Positions 53,128 to 64,000 of a stretch of DNA of 64,000 nucleotides are shown piece after piece (position 1 is the stretch's first letter; each line of letters begins with the position of its first letter). The DNA lies in the NCBI GenBank assembly GCA_013365325.1, contig JABVXV010000087.1:1-64000 (forward strand), written 5' to 3'. The position numbers were made by a program, and so were the translations under genes. Source of the stretch: Dipetalonema caudispina. Its lineage: Eukaryota; Nematoda; Chromadorea; Rhabditida; Onchocercidae. A model generated the notes under the pieces. That model did no database searches. It was not told the origin of the DNA and saw only the letters and a list, made by a program, of their open reading frames with translations.

Positions 53128-53271
53128 CTAAAAAGATTAAACAAATTGAAGATGAAAAGATCCAATGATGATGCATTATCCGATATGATCGCCATCTTTC
53201 ATTCTCGAAATTCTGCTGATCAATTAGTTTTGCACCTCTTGCAACTTCTGCAGAAAATGTTAATGTTCTAA
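53128..53271 (+). other. Open block after a strong acceptor, status unknown
   Basis: TTCAATTTTTTAG is followed by 47 open codons and TAA. The reading LKRLNKLKMKRSNDDALSDM continues with FHSRNSADQLVLHLLQ, which would form amphipathic helices. No phase-compatible donor could be fixed in the preceding frame (52820-53023). Confidence 0.2.
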
Positions 53272-56200
53272 ATAACATTTTTCTTTTTCCATGATTTAGG
53301 ATATTAGAAATAACAATAATGATAAAGATAATACGGATAAGTTTATCCAGATAAGTTGTGGATAATGATAGATCAAAAAGTTAGGAAGCAGAAAATGGGA
53401 AGGAAGAGAAGTTTTATTATAATATCATTGCGTGAAAAATATTTCTCAGAAGTTGATACAATGCAATATCAAATTAAATACTCTTAAAGCATTCTTTAAT
53501 CAGGTTGCTGAATTATTTTCAAAACTTTATCATCCTATCCTTTACTTCAATAAAATAACCCGTCTTCTTTTTTTTTTTTTGAAAAACTTTTCAAGACTAG
53601 CAAAAAAAGAAAAAAAAAAAACATTTTCCTTCATTCATTTTATTCCGCACATTTTTTAACTATAGTTGAAAAAAGAAAGAAGATAAAAAAAAAAAAAAAA
53701 AAAAAAAAGAAATACAAACGACCAAACGAAATGTTATAAAATGCGGGCAATAGTTGAGAAGGAACCGTTTTTCATCTCCAAAATTGTTTTCCATTGCGGC
53801 GCAATTTTTGCAAGGGAAAGGAATATTTTTCCAATCTTACAGCAAGAAAAAAAGAAAAAAAAACATTTGAAAGTGAATTTTATAGCTTTTGTACCAGATG
53901 GAAATTTGAACTTTTCAAGAAAGTACAAACAAATGATACAAAATATCCAAATGAACAATTAAGATTTCTTCCCCTTCATCAGATCACTAAAATTTGAAAA
54001 TAAAAATATTTTGAAAATGCGATTAATTTCATAGTAATTTTCATAGTAATCCATTGGGAGTTAGTTTCGTTTTTTCTTTTTCAAAACTTTTTCAGAATGA
54101 TTTTAAAAAAATTTTGGAAAATTAATTAAATAGACAAAAAAAAAAATTTATCATGAGAAAGAGCACTGAAACAATTATCACTGAGTGATATGATAATTCG
54201 ATTCTAAGAAACAATATTTGTAGTATTGGCATGCCAATATTTTATTTCCAATCATTCAATGAATCTATCATAGGTAAGGACATGACATTGTGTCAATATT
54301 TAACATTCTGCTGACAACTGTGAACTTTCCCCTAATCATTACACATTGATATCAAAAAGCAAAAAACAAAAAAAAAAAAACTCTTTTCTCTCATTAAATA
54401 TAATATTTTCTATTACAACTACTTAATTAGTTTATTAATTGTAATTTATATATTTTAACAAACCTTTTGAAGATGAGTGTTATATTTTAGAATGAAATAA
54501 TATATATTAATGTTATTTGTTTGTTTACTTTCGCTAATATTGTTTTATTTCTACATCGCAACAGTTGAATTATGTAATAGTTATGGAATTCAATTTTCAA
54601 TTTTGTCGATTTTTTTGAAGGGATACATTAGCCTATGCTGAAATGTTTTTAAACTGTTCTTAGATTTTATTTTCCTTTTTTTCTTATTTCGAGCAGTATG
54701 AGCAACCATTTGATGACAAATGTTGTACTTTAAACATTGTTAACCTTTGTACATTCTGATGTAATATTTTAATATACTTCACGATGTGGGAAGAAAGCAA
54801 TGAGAAATGGATGGATGATATTTTTGAATAAATTATGAGGATAAGAAATGAATAGAAATCTAAGCTAAAAATCACTATAAGGGAAATATGCGTCAAAAGC
54901 ATTATTACCGGCGGAAGTAGAAATCATTTCAATAGGATCAATTGCCTGATCAGTGATTAATAGTACTGTAATAACTGGGGAAAAAAAGGAATGAAAGGTG
55001 AGTAGGTAGATGTTAGAAGTTATTTTTCCACTAAAAGCAATGAGTATACTGAGGACTTGATATAGTTAATCTTTTCAAATTTCGCAGAAATCGCATATGT
55101 AAAAAGTTTTATCTTACGATCTGTCAACCATTGACCCACGTATCAAATCCAACTTCCCTCCGTTACTGGTTCATTGTTTCTGCTAAACATCTGACATTAT
55201 TCAACTATGATACAACTACAATCATTTACCTTCCGTGGAAGATAGAATTATATGGTTAATTAATGCATCATTGAATGTTCATCAACGTGAATTTGCGTCA
55301 TTTCTTTTAAGATTAAATAGAAACGAACGTGATGATCCAAGCCAATCAGCCGGAAGAAAGGATAATTGTTAGATTAGCTTTTAGAATTAGCTATTGGTGA
55401 TGGTTAACCTGTCATGTTGACATAATCTTATCTGTTTGCAAAAAATGATGAAAATTTTTATTAAATATATACGACATATGAAAGAATTGTGCACTCACAA
55501 AAATTGTTTGATGCAAGCGATTTGTTTCAATTTCAACATTTTATCATTCTATCGTAGTAAACTTCAAAATCTGTTTTCAGAATTAAATGGAACCAAATTT
55601 TGATCTTAATCAACAAGCAAGATCAAAAAAGTGGTAATAGCTAATATTTTACTATTAATTGGCTTACAAAAGTTTCCGAATGGAGATATTACCTCTTTTC
55701 GCGTATAATATTTCTACAATAGACCGGCTAACAGACATCGTATGTCTGCTGCTATTCTTCCTTTTTTTTTTTTTTTTTTTGCAATAATTTTTCCAATGAA
55801 TGAAAATCATTGTATAGAATTTGATTCGGATATTGGTGATACGAGACAGTGTAGCAAGAAGGCCATTTTTGATACGAGACAAGTATGCAGGGCGTCTTTT
55901 GCTAGTAATAAATACCGCAAAATCATTTAATGGGTCATTGTTGCGATATATTACCCTTTTGCAATTCTTTTTCTTCTGATTTTTTTTTCCAGTACTATTA
56001 GCCTTTTTCTTCCCAATTCTCTCTTTCTTTCTTTCTTTTTTTTTTTTTTTTTTTTTTTTTGCAAAAAAAGTTTTACCATTCTCATCCAAAAGGTATTCAT
56101 CCCATTTTATAAGCAATAGAGAAGAATAGATGAAGGGGTTTTTAAAGCAAAAAAGAAAGAATCATTTGGATGGTAAAAGCCTCTTTTTTTTTTTTTTTGT

Positions 56201-56642
56201 TACTTCCCTTTCTTTCTTTCCCTCTTTCTCTCCCTCTCTTTTCACCATTACCACAAACTATTAATATTTTGCGATAACTGATACTGAGGTCATTAATTTG
56301 CATAAATACATCTTAACCACAACGGTAATATATATTTTATGGGTGAAAATTGAAATAGCTGTATCACCTTGAAGTGTTACGACAAAAATAACATATCAGT
56401 GATATTCACTACTTATTTGCATCTAAAATAGATTGAATTAATTGTGAAATTCAAAGAAATCCATGCCCATTATGCAAGTGTACATTTTGCAATTTAAATG
56501 CAAAGTTTTTCTTTTGAAATTTGATGTAAAAAGGATATATTTCATGTTTATAAAACAAGTTGAGCTTGAAAGTTAGCAAAGACAATGATGTTGTTAAAAT
56601 TGAAATTTGTCAAATTGGCGACGATCTAATTACCTGTTAAAA
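53272..56642. other. AT-rich intergenic region
   Basis: Many A and T homopolymers (for example 53688-53708 and 56039-56060). The longest minus-strand frame (55664-56116) is a poly-Lys product of T tracts and is not a gene. A 50-codon plus-strand frame ending near 55372 is unsupported by splice sites. Confidence 0.5.
54224..54239. repeat. 16-bp perfect palindrome
   Basis: TATTGGCATGCCAATA. It could bind a dimeric factor. The TTGGC/GCCAA half-sites are too close for a standard NFI site. Confidence 0.6.
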
Positions 56643-56763
56643 ACGATCTAATTATCAGATACATGTGGAATTTTTGTAAGAACTGATAGATCTTATTAGT
56701 TCTTATAAAAATTATCAAACAAATATTTCGTGGAAATGATGGATAATTTATTTTGACGACATT
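56643..56763. repeat. Gap-flanking duplicate, left copy (121 bp)
   Basis: Identical to 56864-56984 and immediately precedes the N run. This is the mark of two contig ends that overlap but were joined with a gap. Confidence 0.95.
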
Positions 56764-56863
56764 NNNNNNNNNNNNNNNNNNNNNNNNNNNNNNNNNNNNN
56801 NNNNNNNNNNNNNNNNNNNNNNNNNNNNNNNNNNNNNNNNNNNNNNNNNNNNNNNNNNNNNNN
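56764..56863. other. Assembly gap (100 N)
   Basis: Exactly 100 N, the conventional placeholder for a gap of unknown size. Both sides carry the same 121 bp, so the real gap may be absent or negative. Confidence 0.99.
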
Positions 56864-56984
56864 ACGATCTAATTATCAGATACATGTGGAATTTTTGTAA
56901 GAACTGATAGATCTTATTAGTTCTTATAAAAATTATCAAACAAATATTTCGTGGAAATGATGGATAATTTATTTTGACGACATT
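56864..56984. repeat. Gap-flanking duplicate, right copy (121 bp)
   Basis: Identical to 56643-56763 and directly follows the N run. Confidence 0.95.
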
Positions 56985-59900
56985 GCAAATTGAATTTGAC
57001 TAAAGTTATGAAAGAAACTAAATATGAAGCATTTCACTTTTTTCCACTTATTCATAGATACTTAACACTTAGCTTGGATATATTGTTTGATAATTCTTAC
57101 CACAACTTATACTGCAGGATATCATCGTCAAATTGGAAAAATAGTCGATGATTGTGGTTAAATTCATTTGTAATTACTGTTCTTTCCATTCATTTCTTTT
57201 TTTATTAACGTTTCTTTTTTTTGTCAATCTTAAAAAAGCCCAGGAAAAGCTTCTCCAAGGTTTTTTTTTTTTTTTAACAAAAAAGAAATTGATGATAAGA
57301 AATGAATTTGAGTCTGCATCTTGCATAGTTGATAATAGTCATCAAGTAACATGCAGCTGGTTTGTTACAGATGATGTTACGAGGAACAAGCACTGATACC
57401 ATCTTTTTTCAAATGTGCCATACATCTGGGTAGTATCAATCAACATCCGGCAAATACTGATCTAATCCTCCATTTGCATATTACTATCTTCGGAGCAAAT
57501 GGGAAAAAAAAAAAGAGTATGATAGGTTCATCTGCATAAAATGTGCAAACAATATGTTTGGAAGAATGTGAAGGAAAAGATCATATGGAAAAGTTGTTAC
57601 GGTCGGAATGACAAGAAAGAGAGGGAAGAAGAGAATCGTTCTTTCTTTAGATCGTTGTATTTTTTTTTTTTTTTTGAAATTCTACAAGAAGAAAGTGTGG
57701 GAACACTCACACTGATGAGATTTTTCGGAATAGTGCAATTTCCGGTTTAGAATATTTGGTAGAATCTATACGTACATCTATATGAAACTAGGCTGATAAT
57801 GATAGGCTGAAATGAGGAATCATTTTTGGACTGAACAGATGTCTTAGATATCTTTGGTATTTCAATTGTATTAGTAATGGTAAGAAAGTGCTTTTTGAAA
57901 TTTGTGAATATCATTTCCCGAGGTTTACTAGATTTACTTATAGAAACGATCCTCCTCTAAATTATAAACAGCGAATCGTATGCATGTTAATTTTTTAATC
58001 TTAATCTCATCACATACTGTCACTCTGTTTACCTATTTTACAGATAATCACGGGGAAAGAATTGAAGAAGATATTAGTTTACCTTATTGTACAGTAAGTA
58101 ATATCCGACATTTTTTGTAAATGTATTTGGAAGAAAGTGTAAAGTTGATAGACCTGTATGGGTTCACATCACCTATTCTTGGTAAACAATCTATACTTTC
58201 GGTTCCTTCTTTGAAATAAATTAATTAGCTTTGGTTTCGGTAATAACTTCCGAGCTTGTTATTCACCAGGCTATACATACTTTTTGTAAAAAACAATAGA
58301 TGTTGCAATGACTTTTTTTTTTTTTCTGATTTTCCATTCGGTGACATATAATTGATCACATTTCGGTAATTGCAAAAATAGTTGGTTAACTTCAAATTGT
58401 GCATTTTCATTTGCCTTTCTCATCAGTCATTTCACTTAAAAGCCATTATTGCCAATAGTTGTTGCAAATGAATCGATTACCCAAAGGCGGAGTGTTTACG
58501 AAGGGTAAAATTGTCTATCCCTTTGCAACATTCCGATGCTTTTCTCGAGATAAAATTGCAACCAATTGAAATAATCCCTTCAAGTTTTACTTTGTCAATT
58601 AATCGATCGATTACGTGACTTTATCAGTTAATTAGATTTCGCCCAACTTTTTGATTAATTTATGGATTCCTTGTGAAACCAGCTCATTACAGTTCTCTTT
58701 GTCGACATCAGTTTCTTTTCAACCGCCAGTAATTTGTTTCTTGAGGATTTAATTTTGTGTGTTAACCGGAACCCGAAAAATGGATTTTTTTTTTCTGCAA
58801 AATCACAGAAGACACTGACGTACTTACCTAACGGGAAATTTATTATCATTCTAATTGTCAGCACCGTTATCTTTCCAATAATAGACGATAGCAAAAAATA
58901 ACGATAAATTGTTAATTTTCATTTGCTCAATTTGTTCATCTGTTCACTGATTGTAACAGTAACAATGTAGTACCACGAATTATCTTCTTTATCAGCGTAG
59001 TAATTCGAGCATAATATTTCTGATCATATCAAGAATTTAGTCATATCTGGCTACCATAAACCTAAGTTTCATCTTATTTCCACATTAAATGTGATAAAGA
59101 AGAAATGATCCGATAAAAGATTATTTCATGATTGATCTGTTTATTTTCTTGATCAGATTTGCATAATGAAGAAAAGAATCAAAAGTTAGCCGATCCAAAT
59201 ATATTTTACATGAACTTACTGTATAGTTGTAGAAAGATTTTTCCTAATACGATTCAAAAGGATATTTTCTAAAAATATTTAAGTACATGTTGTCGGCACT
59301 TTCAACTATTCAAGAGTGAAGTGTGCCAAGAGTAAGTCTAGTCTCTCTGTCTCTTTAGAAAAAAAAAAAAAAGAAAAAAAAGACAAAAAAAAGAGAGAAA
59401 ACTAGAAAAACTACGTCACAGTCATGCTGTTTTGTTGCACTTTTTTACATCACTTTTCTATTTGCTTCCTGTAGAATTCCATGTTTTTATCTCTCTCTCT
59501 CTCTCTCTCTCTCTCCCTTTTTTTCTGAGAAGAAAAGGTGACCAGCAAAAGGGACACGAGACATTAAGGTGACTAGAATGTTTAAATGTTACTTCGCCGT
59601 TATAACATTTCAAAGGAAGTTTTTTTCTTTTTTTCTGTTTTTTTTTTTTCCGCCTTTCTCTAATTGACAATATTTTTCTTTAAACTTTTCAAATTGAATC
59701 ATTTTAGTAGGCATACTTCTCCCTTCAATTTCACATTTCAATTTTGAGAATAAATTTTTAGCACCAAATTAGTGGTTTAGAGGCAAAATATGTACATGAA
59801 AGCAGTATGTGTAACTTACTGCCATTGAAAGGATCATCCAAAGATGAAGTTTGTATTTTTGCTGAATAATATCCCATAAAAGTCAAGAGAAAACGTAATA

Positions 59901-61870
59901 ACCTCACTAAAGGTAAGCCTGAATACTCCAAACGTCAATTCCAGATGTTTACAAGTGTAACATAACTTTTCACTGTAAAAAATTTCTGACATGAAAGTGT
60001 ATAATTTGCGTGATTTACGTGATTGATTCCAAAGAATGAATATGATTCGATTTCTGTTATCTCGAACTTTTTGATAGTATAACAGTCTTGACTATTGTTA
60101 TTTCAAAATTTCAATTTCTCATATTTCTCCATCTCTAAAGTCTCTCCGTGTGCTATCTTTATCCTCTATATATCGCAGTTGTAGATGATAACATTTAAGA
60201 ATACGGTAACAGCATGAGAGAAATAGTTGAAACTCTTTTGCTATTTATCATTTAGCAATTGTCAAAGTGTCACTTATGTCAGTTTGTGACACATACTAAT
60301 GTAATTATTGTCGTATGTAAGTGCATGTATATACGTATAAGGTACGTAAGCAATAAGTGTTAAATTATAGCTGTTTTAATAAACGTTAGCTTGAATGAAG
60401 CAAGATTAATGTTTATATATAAAAATGAAAAGGAACAACATATTTGCTTATTTCTTTCCATTAAAAGTGCATGATACGTGTTATTTTTATATTTTTTCCA
60501 CGCATACCATTTTTTTTTTTTGTCAAAATTTCATCGTCCTATTATTAATCGACCAAAATGGCGGTAATATTTATGATCTTAAACTTTCGCAAGAAACGAT
60601 ACGACACTCAATCGTTTTTTTTTTTTTTTTTTTTAACATTATAACCTTTAGCTTTGACTTATTTAGATGTGAGATGGATGGCAGAGAGATGTGTATGTAT
60701 CTAACATGTAACAAGAACAATTACCCGTGTATCATTGATCTATCATTGATATGTACGGATATTTGTAAGGGTATGGGTGAAGAAGTAAAATTAATCAAAC
60801 AAATTTCATCCCCAAATATTTCGTTTTGTTGGAGAAATTTAATAAGATTCTCTTCTTTCTCCCAAAACAAAATAATCCTTCTCAGCTATTGTATTTATAA
60901 TCTATAAAAACGAAAAGACAGTATGTACATTTACAGATAGATAATCTTTGAGCTGAAAACTGATTTGTTAAACAGTCTATCAGTAACTACCTTTCCTTTG
61001 CAATCATTAATGTGCCGATCAGCTGTCTAAATCGACCGCCCACGAATGGAAGGTAAAAAGTTTTCTTTTGACAAAAAAAAAGAAAAAAAACCCTCTCTCA
61101 TCTTCAACTATTCCTTAGGGTTTGCTAATAAAATGCCTGTCATCTATAAAGCAAAGGTATTAAACCAACCTTTTTCGTCACTCTCTCATTTCTTTATTTT
61201 ACTTCCTATTTTCAAATACCTTTTTTGACGAGTTATTTTGCTGATAATTCGAATCATCAAAGTTTCATTTTGCTTCATACTACTGCTTCATTTTGCTCGA
61301 TTCCAATGCATTCCTATCTTATCTTTTTTCTTATTCCGTTTTTTTCTTCCGATTTTTTATTCAATGCTGTTTTATTTTGTTCATTGCATCTTTCATGTGC
61401 TTCTTAAAACTATTCCCTTCTATTCCGGAATATTCCGCTTTTTCTAAATTACTTTGTTATGAGCAGAATTGATTTCTAAGAACAAGATTGCGCTTTCTTT
61501 CTTCTCTTTTTTTTTCTGCAACAAAAATTCAACATTTCAATTTTCATCTCAGTAGCAGTTCGGAAATACCTTTGCATCGAACATTGTCGTCTTTTATGAT
61601 ATTTCAATAATATTTATCATAAAATATGGAAATATTTCAGGTTTGGTCAACAAAATCTCACTTGTATAAATAGATGAATATAGATATGCATGCTGTTATT
61701 AAAATAAGTTTAGTATAATAGAATTGTTCTATTAATATTATGATAGATTTTTAATGAGATTCATTTTCATGAAGAATTTCCTGATTGGTTCCATTTTTTT
61801 ACTGGCCTAAATTATCTCTGAACAAGTTATCCTATCCATATGAAGCCCAATTCTATCCTTTTCTATTTCA
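56985..61870. other. AT-rich intergenic region
   Basis: Low-complexity A/T tracts, with no gene I can support. A 160-residue plus-strand frame at 60425-60907 contains runs of Phe from T tracts, so it is treated as doubtful. Confidence 0.45.
59490..59514. repeat. (CT)n microsatellite
   Basis: Uninterrupted CT dinucleotides within a T-rich stretch. Confidence 0.9.
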
Positions 61871-61871
61871 G

Positions 61872-62685
61872 CAAAGAAACAAAGAAATGATATTTACGAC
61901 TTTTATCTATCGGCCAGTTGAGGTGGATTGCGGAATTAAAGGAATCCTTTGTGATGCCATATTGAAGTATGCAAAAAGCTATTTTTCAACAGCAAAAAAG
62001 TTATATCAAATAGCAAAGAGAGCTAAGAATTGCGCTCCTTACTTTATCTATCCGTTTGGGATACTGCTGTGCTGTGCATGTAAGCTCAAAAGTCGTTCTT
62101 TGTGGTTATAACAAAAAAGGAGATTGAAAGAGCTTTTATTTATAGCTACCAAAATCAGAACATAATATCTCCTCATAAAGTTACCTCCGTTTCAACCGGA
62201 TCAATTTTTATGTTGGAATGAAAAAACCAGTTCATTGACATACTGTATAACTCCCTTAGGGTGAAAAGTGAATTTGAGATGAATGATCCAGTTTTAGCTT
62301 CATATAAAATGGGAAAAGGTTTTTGAAAATGATTGCTTTCTCGAGCTTCTGTAATAGAATTCCTTTGTGATTAGTAAGGATGTTGCGTGATATTTATGAT
62401 ACTAAACAGTGAAAGAGAATAGCAGAAATGTTGTGCTGGAAAAACCTCTTCACACCCTTTGCAATCATTAAATCTTAAACATCTGGGTTGGCCTTGCAGA
62501 TTTGTTTCTTAGATGTGTAACAATTTCATGGAAAGATCAATTAGTTGAGAAAGTTTTAATTCGTTGTAATAAATTTGAAGAAATCGAACGTTGGCAAACT
62601 GCTCCAACTTTCCTTCTTTCTTTCGCGTTGTTTCATTTCAGGAATTATTTCTACACTGTGGGAACGATGTCATCATGGTATCACA
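61872..62685 (+). CDS. Two candidate exons of an unrecognised gene
   Basis: Block A (61872-62079) follows CTATTTCAG and ends GCAT/GTAAGC. Its frame includes IYRPVEVDCGIKGILCDAI and AKSYFSTAKKLYQIAKRAKN. Block B (62500 to about 62685) follows CCTTGCAG, and its first two bases complete the codon left by block A, after which it stays open through LRCVTISWKDQLVEK to CACA/GTAAGA. The phases match. The first 157 bases of block B are the sequence duplicated in inverted orientation at the left edge, where the same frame is used. I recognise no family. An alternative is that block B is untranslated leader of the gene starting at 62760. Confidence 0.35.
62500..62656 (+). repeat. Right-hand copy of the inverted duplication
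   Basis: Reverse complement of 1-157 with one mismatch (62535 versus 122). The left boundary falls exactly on the first base after an acceptor AG. The copies are about 62 kb apart. Confidence 0.9.
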
Positions 62686-62759
62686 GTAAGAAATACGAAA
62701 TTAGCGCATATTAGAGGAATTCTATCCAGATTCAGTGACCAAAATACGGCATCGGTATT

Positions 62760-63472
62760 ATGGAAGTTGGTAGTATCTCACTAGAATGTGGCTCAGTATT
62801 ACCTTTTCCTGTCAGTGGAATTAATTATTTACCGATTCCATCATGTCAACAATCTTCATCATCTTCAGCGCACGGTTCAGCCTTCTCCTCACCAACTTTT
62901 TCTACCCTTGCACCGTTGTTGACCAGTGCCGAGGTCATTTCTAACATCTTGATATTATGCAAATTAGTTCACAAAAACACTTTATAACTGATTAATTTAA
63001 TAAATGAATGAATCCATAAAATGACACGTCTGAAATCCAAACATCGATTATATTTACAATTGAACATCCTTCGGGTCGTAAGTCTTTCAATAGACACATA
63101 CATACACATACATACACATACACATACACACATGCATGGTATACATTTTTACGATTATATTTTACAATTGAACATTTGAATGAAGTCAGTTGCAAATTTT
63201 GAGCATTTTGTATTCAAACAGTATCGCATTTCAGTTTATATTATTCGGAAATATAATTTCTTTTAGCATTCAAACAGTATGAAATCCGGCGGTGCCGTCA
63301 ACGTAGCGGCGGCAACCACCCACAATCCGTTATCAACGATGGCTGTGCAGTGTTTTAGTAATGATTCTAAGACAGCGTTTGGAAACCCTGCGGCGGCAGC
63401 GGCAGCAGCAGCGGCAGTGGCATCGCAACCAAACCCATTCTTCTACGGGGCAAATCATTTTGGCTTATCACA
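62760..63472 (+). CDS. 5' exons of a Ser/Ala-rich protein, possibly a transcription regulator (incomplete)
   Basis: Exon 1 (62760-62933) starts with ATG and gives 58 codons (FPVSGINYLPIPS, then QQSSSSSAHGSAFSS), ending GCCGAG/gtcatt. Exon 2 (63267-63472) follows TTCTTTTAG in phase 0 and encodes HSNSMKSGGAVNVAAATTHN, a nine-alanine tract and NPFFYGANHFGLS, ending CACA/gttagt with a split codon. Together that is about 126 residues before the gene leaves the supported region. Ser runs and poly-Ala tracts are common in N termini of animal homeodomain and other DNA-binding proteins, but no DNA-binding domain is in view, so the class is inference. Balanced base use and GC well above the flanks support coding. 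The acceptor at 62640 may be the 5' leader or trans-splice site. Confidence 0.55.
63096..63133. repeat. (ACATAC)n-type microsatellite in the intron at 62934-63266
   Basis: Alternating ACATAC and ACACAT units inside the first intron of the right-edge gene. Confidence 0.85.
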
Positions 63473-64000
63473 GTTAGTTAGCTTCATCACCTTTCGAATC
63501 ACTTTTTTTGAAAATCGCTAAATGAAATCTCTCTTGGCTTCTTTGTTTTTATCATTTTTTTTTATATCTTCTTTTCATTCTTGGTTATAGGACTTACCTC
63601 TTTCCTGTCCTTTTCCTTCCCTTCACTCCTGCTTTTACTTTAAATCATTGGATTTTACGGCAGTATGAAATACTACCATCGTTTGTATCACATCGATCGA
63701 AAAGTATTTGATACAGCAACTAATTATATTGTGAGTCGTAAATTTGCAAACTTCAGAGAGACTTTTTCAAAATGACTTTTTCCATTTGTATATTCCGCCG
63801 AGAGCGTTTGAGAATGAGCTAAATGAACACTCATTAAAAGCCAATAGCAAAAATGGATTTGTTGAGATTGCTTATTTAAGCTTTAGAAAATTGTAGTTGT
63901 ATTTTAGACAACAGGCTAGATTAGTTTTGAGTAGGAAGAATAGAATGCGGGAATATTCTAAACATCTATCATTTCGTTTAATTCGAAATAAGGACAACGC
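63473..64000. other. Probable intron and unassigned right edge
   Basis: Pyrimidine-rich sequence after the exon 2 donor. An acceptor-like GGTTATAG at about 63590 is followed by an open but pyrimidine-biased frame to about 63710 that I do not count as an exon. Confidence 0.4.

Noticed and set aside
55207..55372. Plus-strand open frame containing SVEDRIIWLINASLNVHQR
   Set aside because: Looks mildly coding, but there is no acceptor or start, and frames of about 50 codons are expected by chance in DNA this size.
55664..56116. 150-codon minus-strand open frame rich in lysine
   Set aside because: It is produced by T homopolymers (poly-Lys in translation) and has no coding composition or splice context.
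60425..60907. 160-codon plus-strand open frame
   Set aside because: Several T-tract Phe runs, no recognisable domain and no splice or start support. Kept only as a note.
1..64000. tRNA, rRNA, CRISPR or bacterial operon features
   Set aside because: No cloverleaf with A and B boxes, no rRNA core, no spaced repeat array, and the gene structure is plainly eukaryotic.

Overview
This window looks like nuclear DNA of a nematode, most likely a spirurid (filarial-type) worm. It is very AT-rich. The genes are split into small exons of about 50-270 nt, introns have short TTTTCAG/TTTTAG acceptors, and several start codons sit just after a strong acceptor, as expected for spliced-leader trans-splicing. 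The five large proteins read as nematode/metazoan orthologues. The species call is inference, since no RNA or marker gene fixes it.

Layout: 1-10.9 kb is AT-rich DNA without a gene I can support, except for a minus-strand open frame cut off by the left edge. It carries microsatellites and an 87-bp tandem repeat. Five plus-strand genes follow, each rebuilt exon by exon with matching splice phases: a LASP-type LIM/nebulin/SH3 protein (10975-15898, 328 aa), the nucleoporin SEH1 (20483-22885, 374 aa), phosphoglucomutase-2 (24227-30726, 591 aa), merlin/NF2 (31265-38460, about 615 aa) and THO complex subunit THOC5 (40106-45916, 683 aa). On the minus strand between LASP and SEH1 lies a two-exon gene for a 94-residue single-pass membrane protein with a cysteine-rich tail (19265-19718). 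I do not recognise its family. From 46 to 62.5 kb the DNA is again AT-rich and repeat-laden, with a few coding-like islands of uncertain status and one 100-N assembly gap flanked by identical 121-bp copies. At the right edge (62760 to at least 63472) are the first exons of a low-complexity Ser/Ala-rich protein, possibly a transcription regulator, that runs out of the window.

The five large genes are housekeeping or cytoskeletal and do not form a pathway. LASP and merlin link membrane and cortical actin. SEH1 (nuclear pore, GATOR2) and THOC5 (mRNA export) both serve nuclear export. PGM2 is metabolic. Same-strand order with kilobase gaps argues against a tight operon.

Most worth a second look: a 157-bp, one-mismatch inverted duplication linking the two ends of the window; the unrecognised membrane protein; an apparent GT-GG intron in merlin; and possible alternative terminal exons in LASP and merlin.
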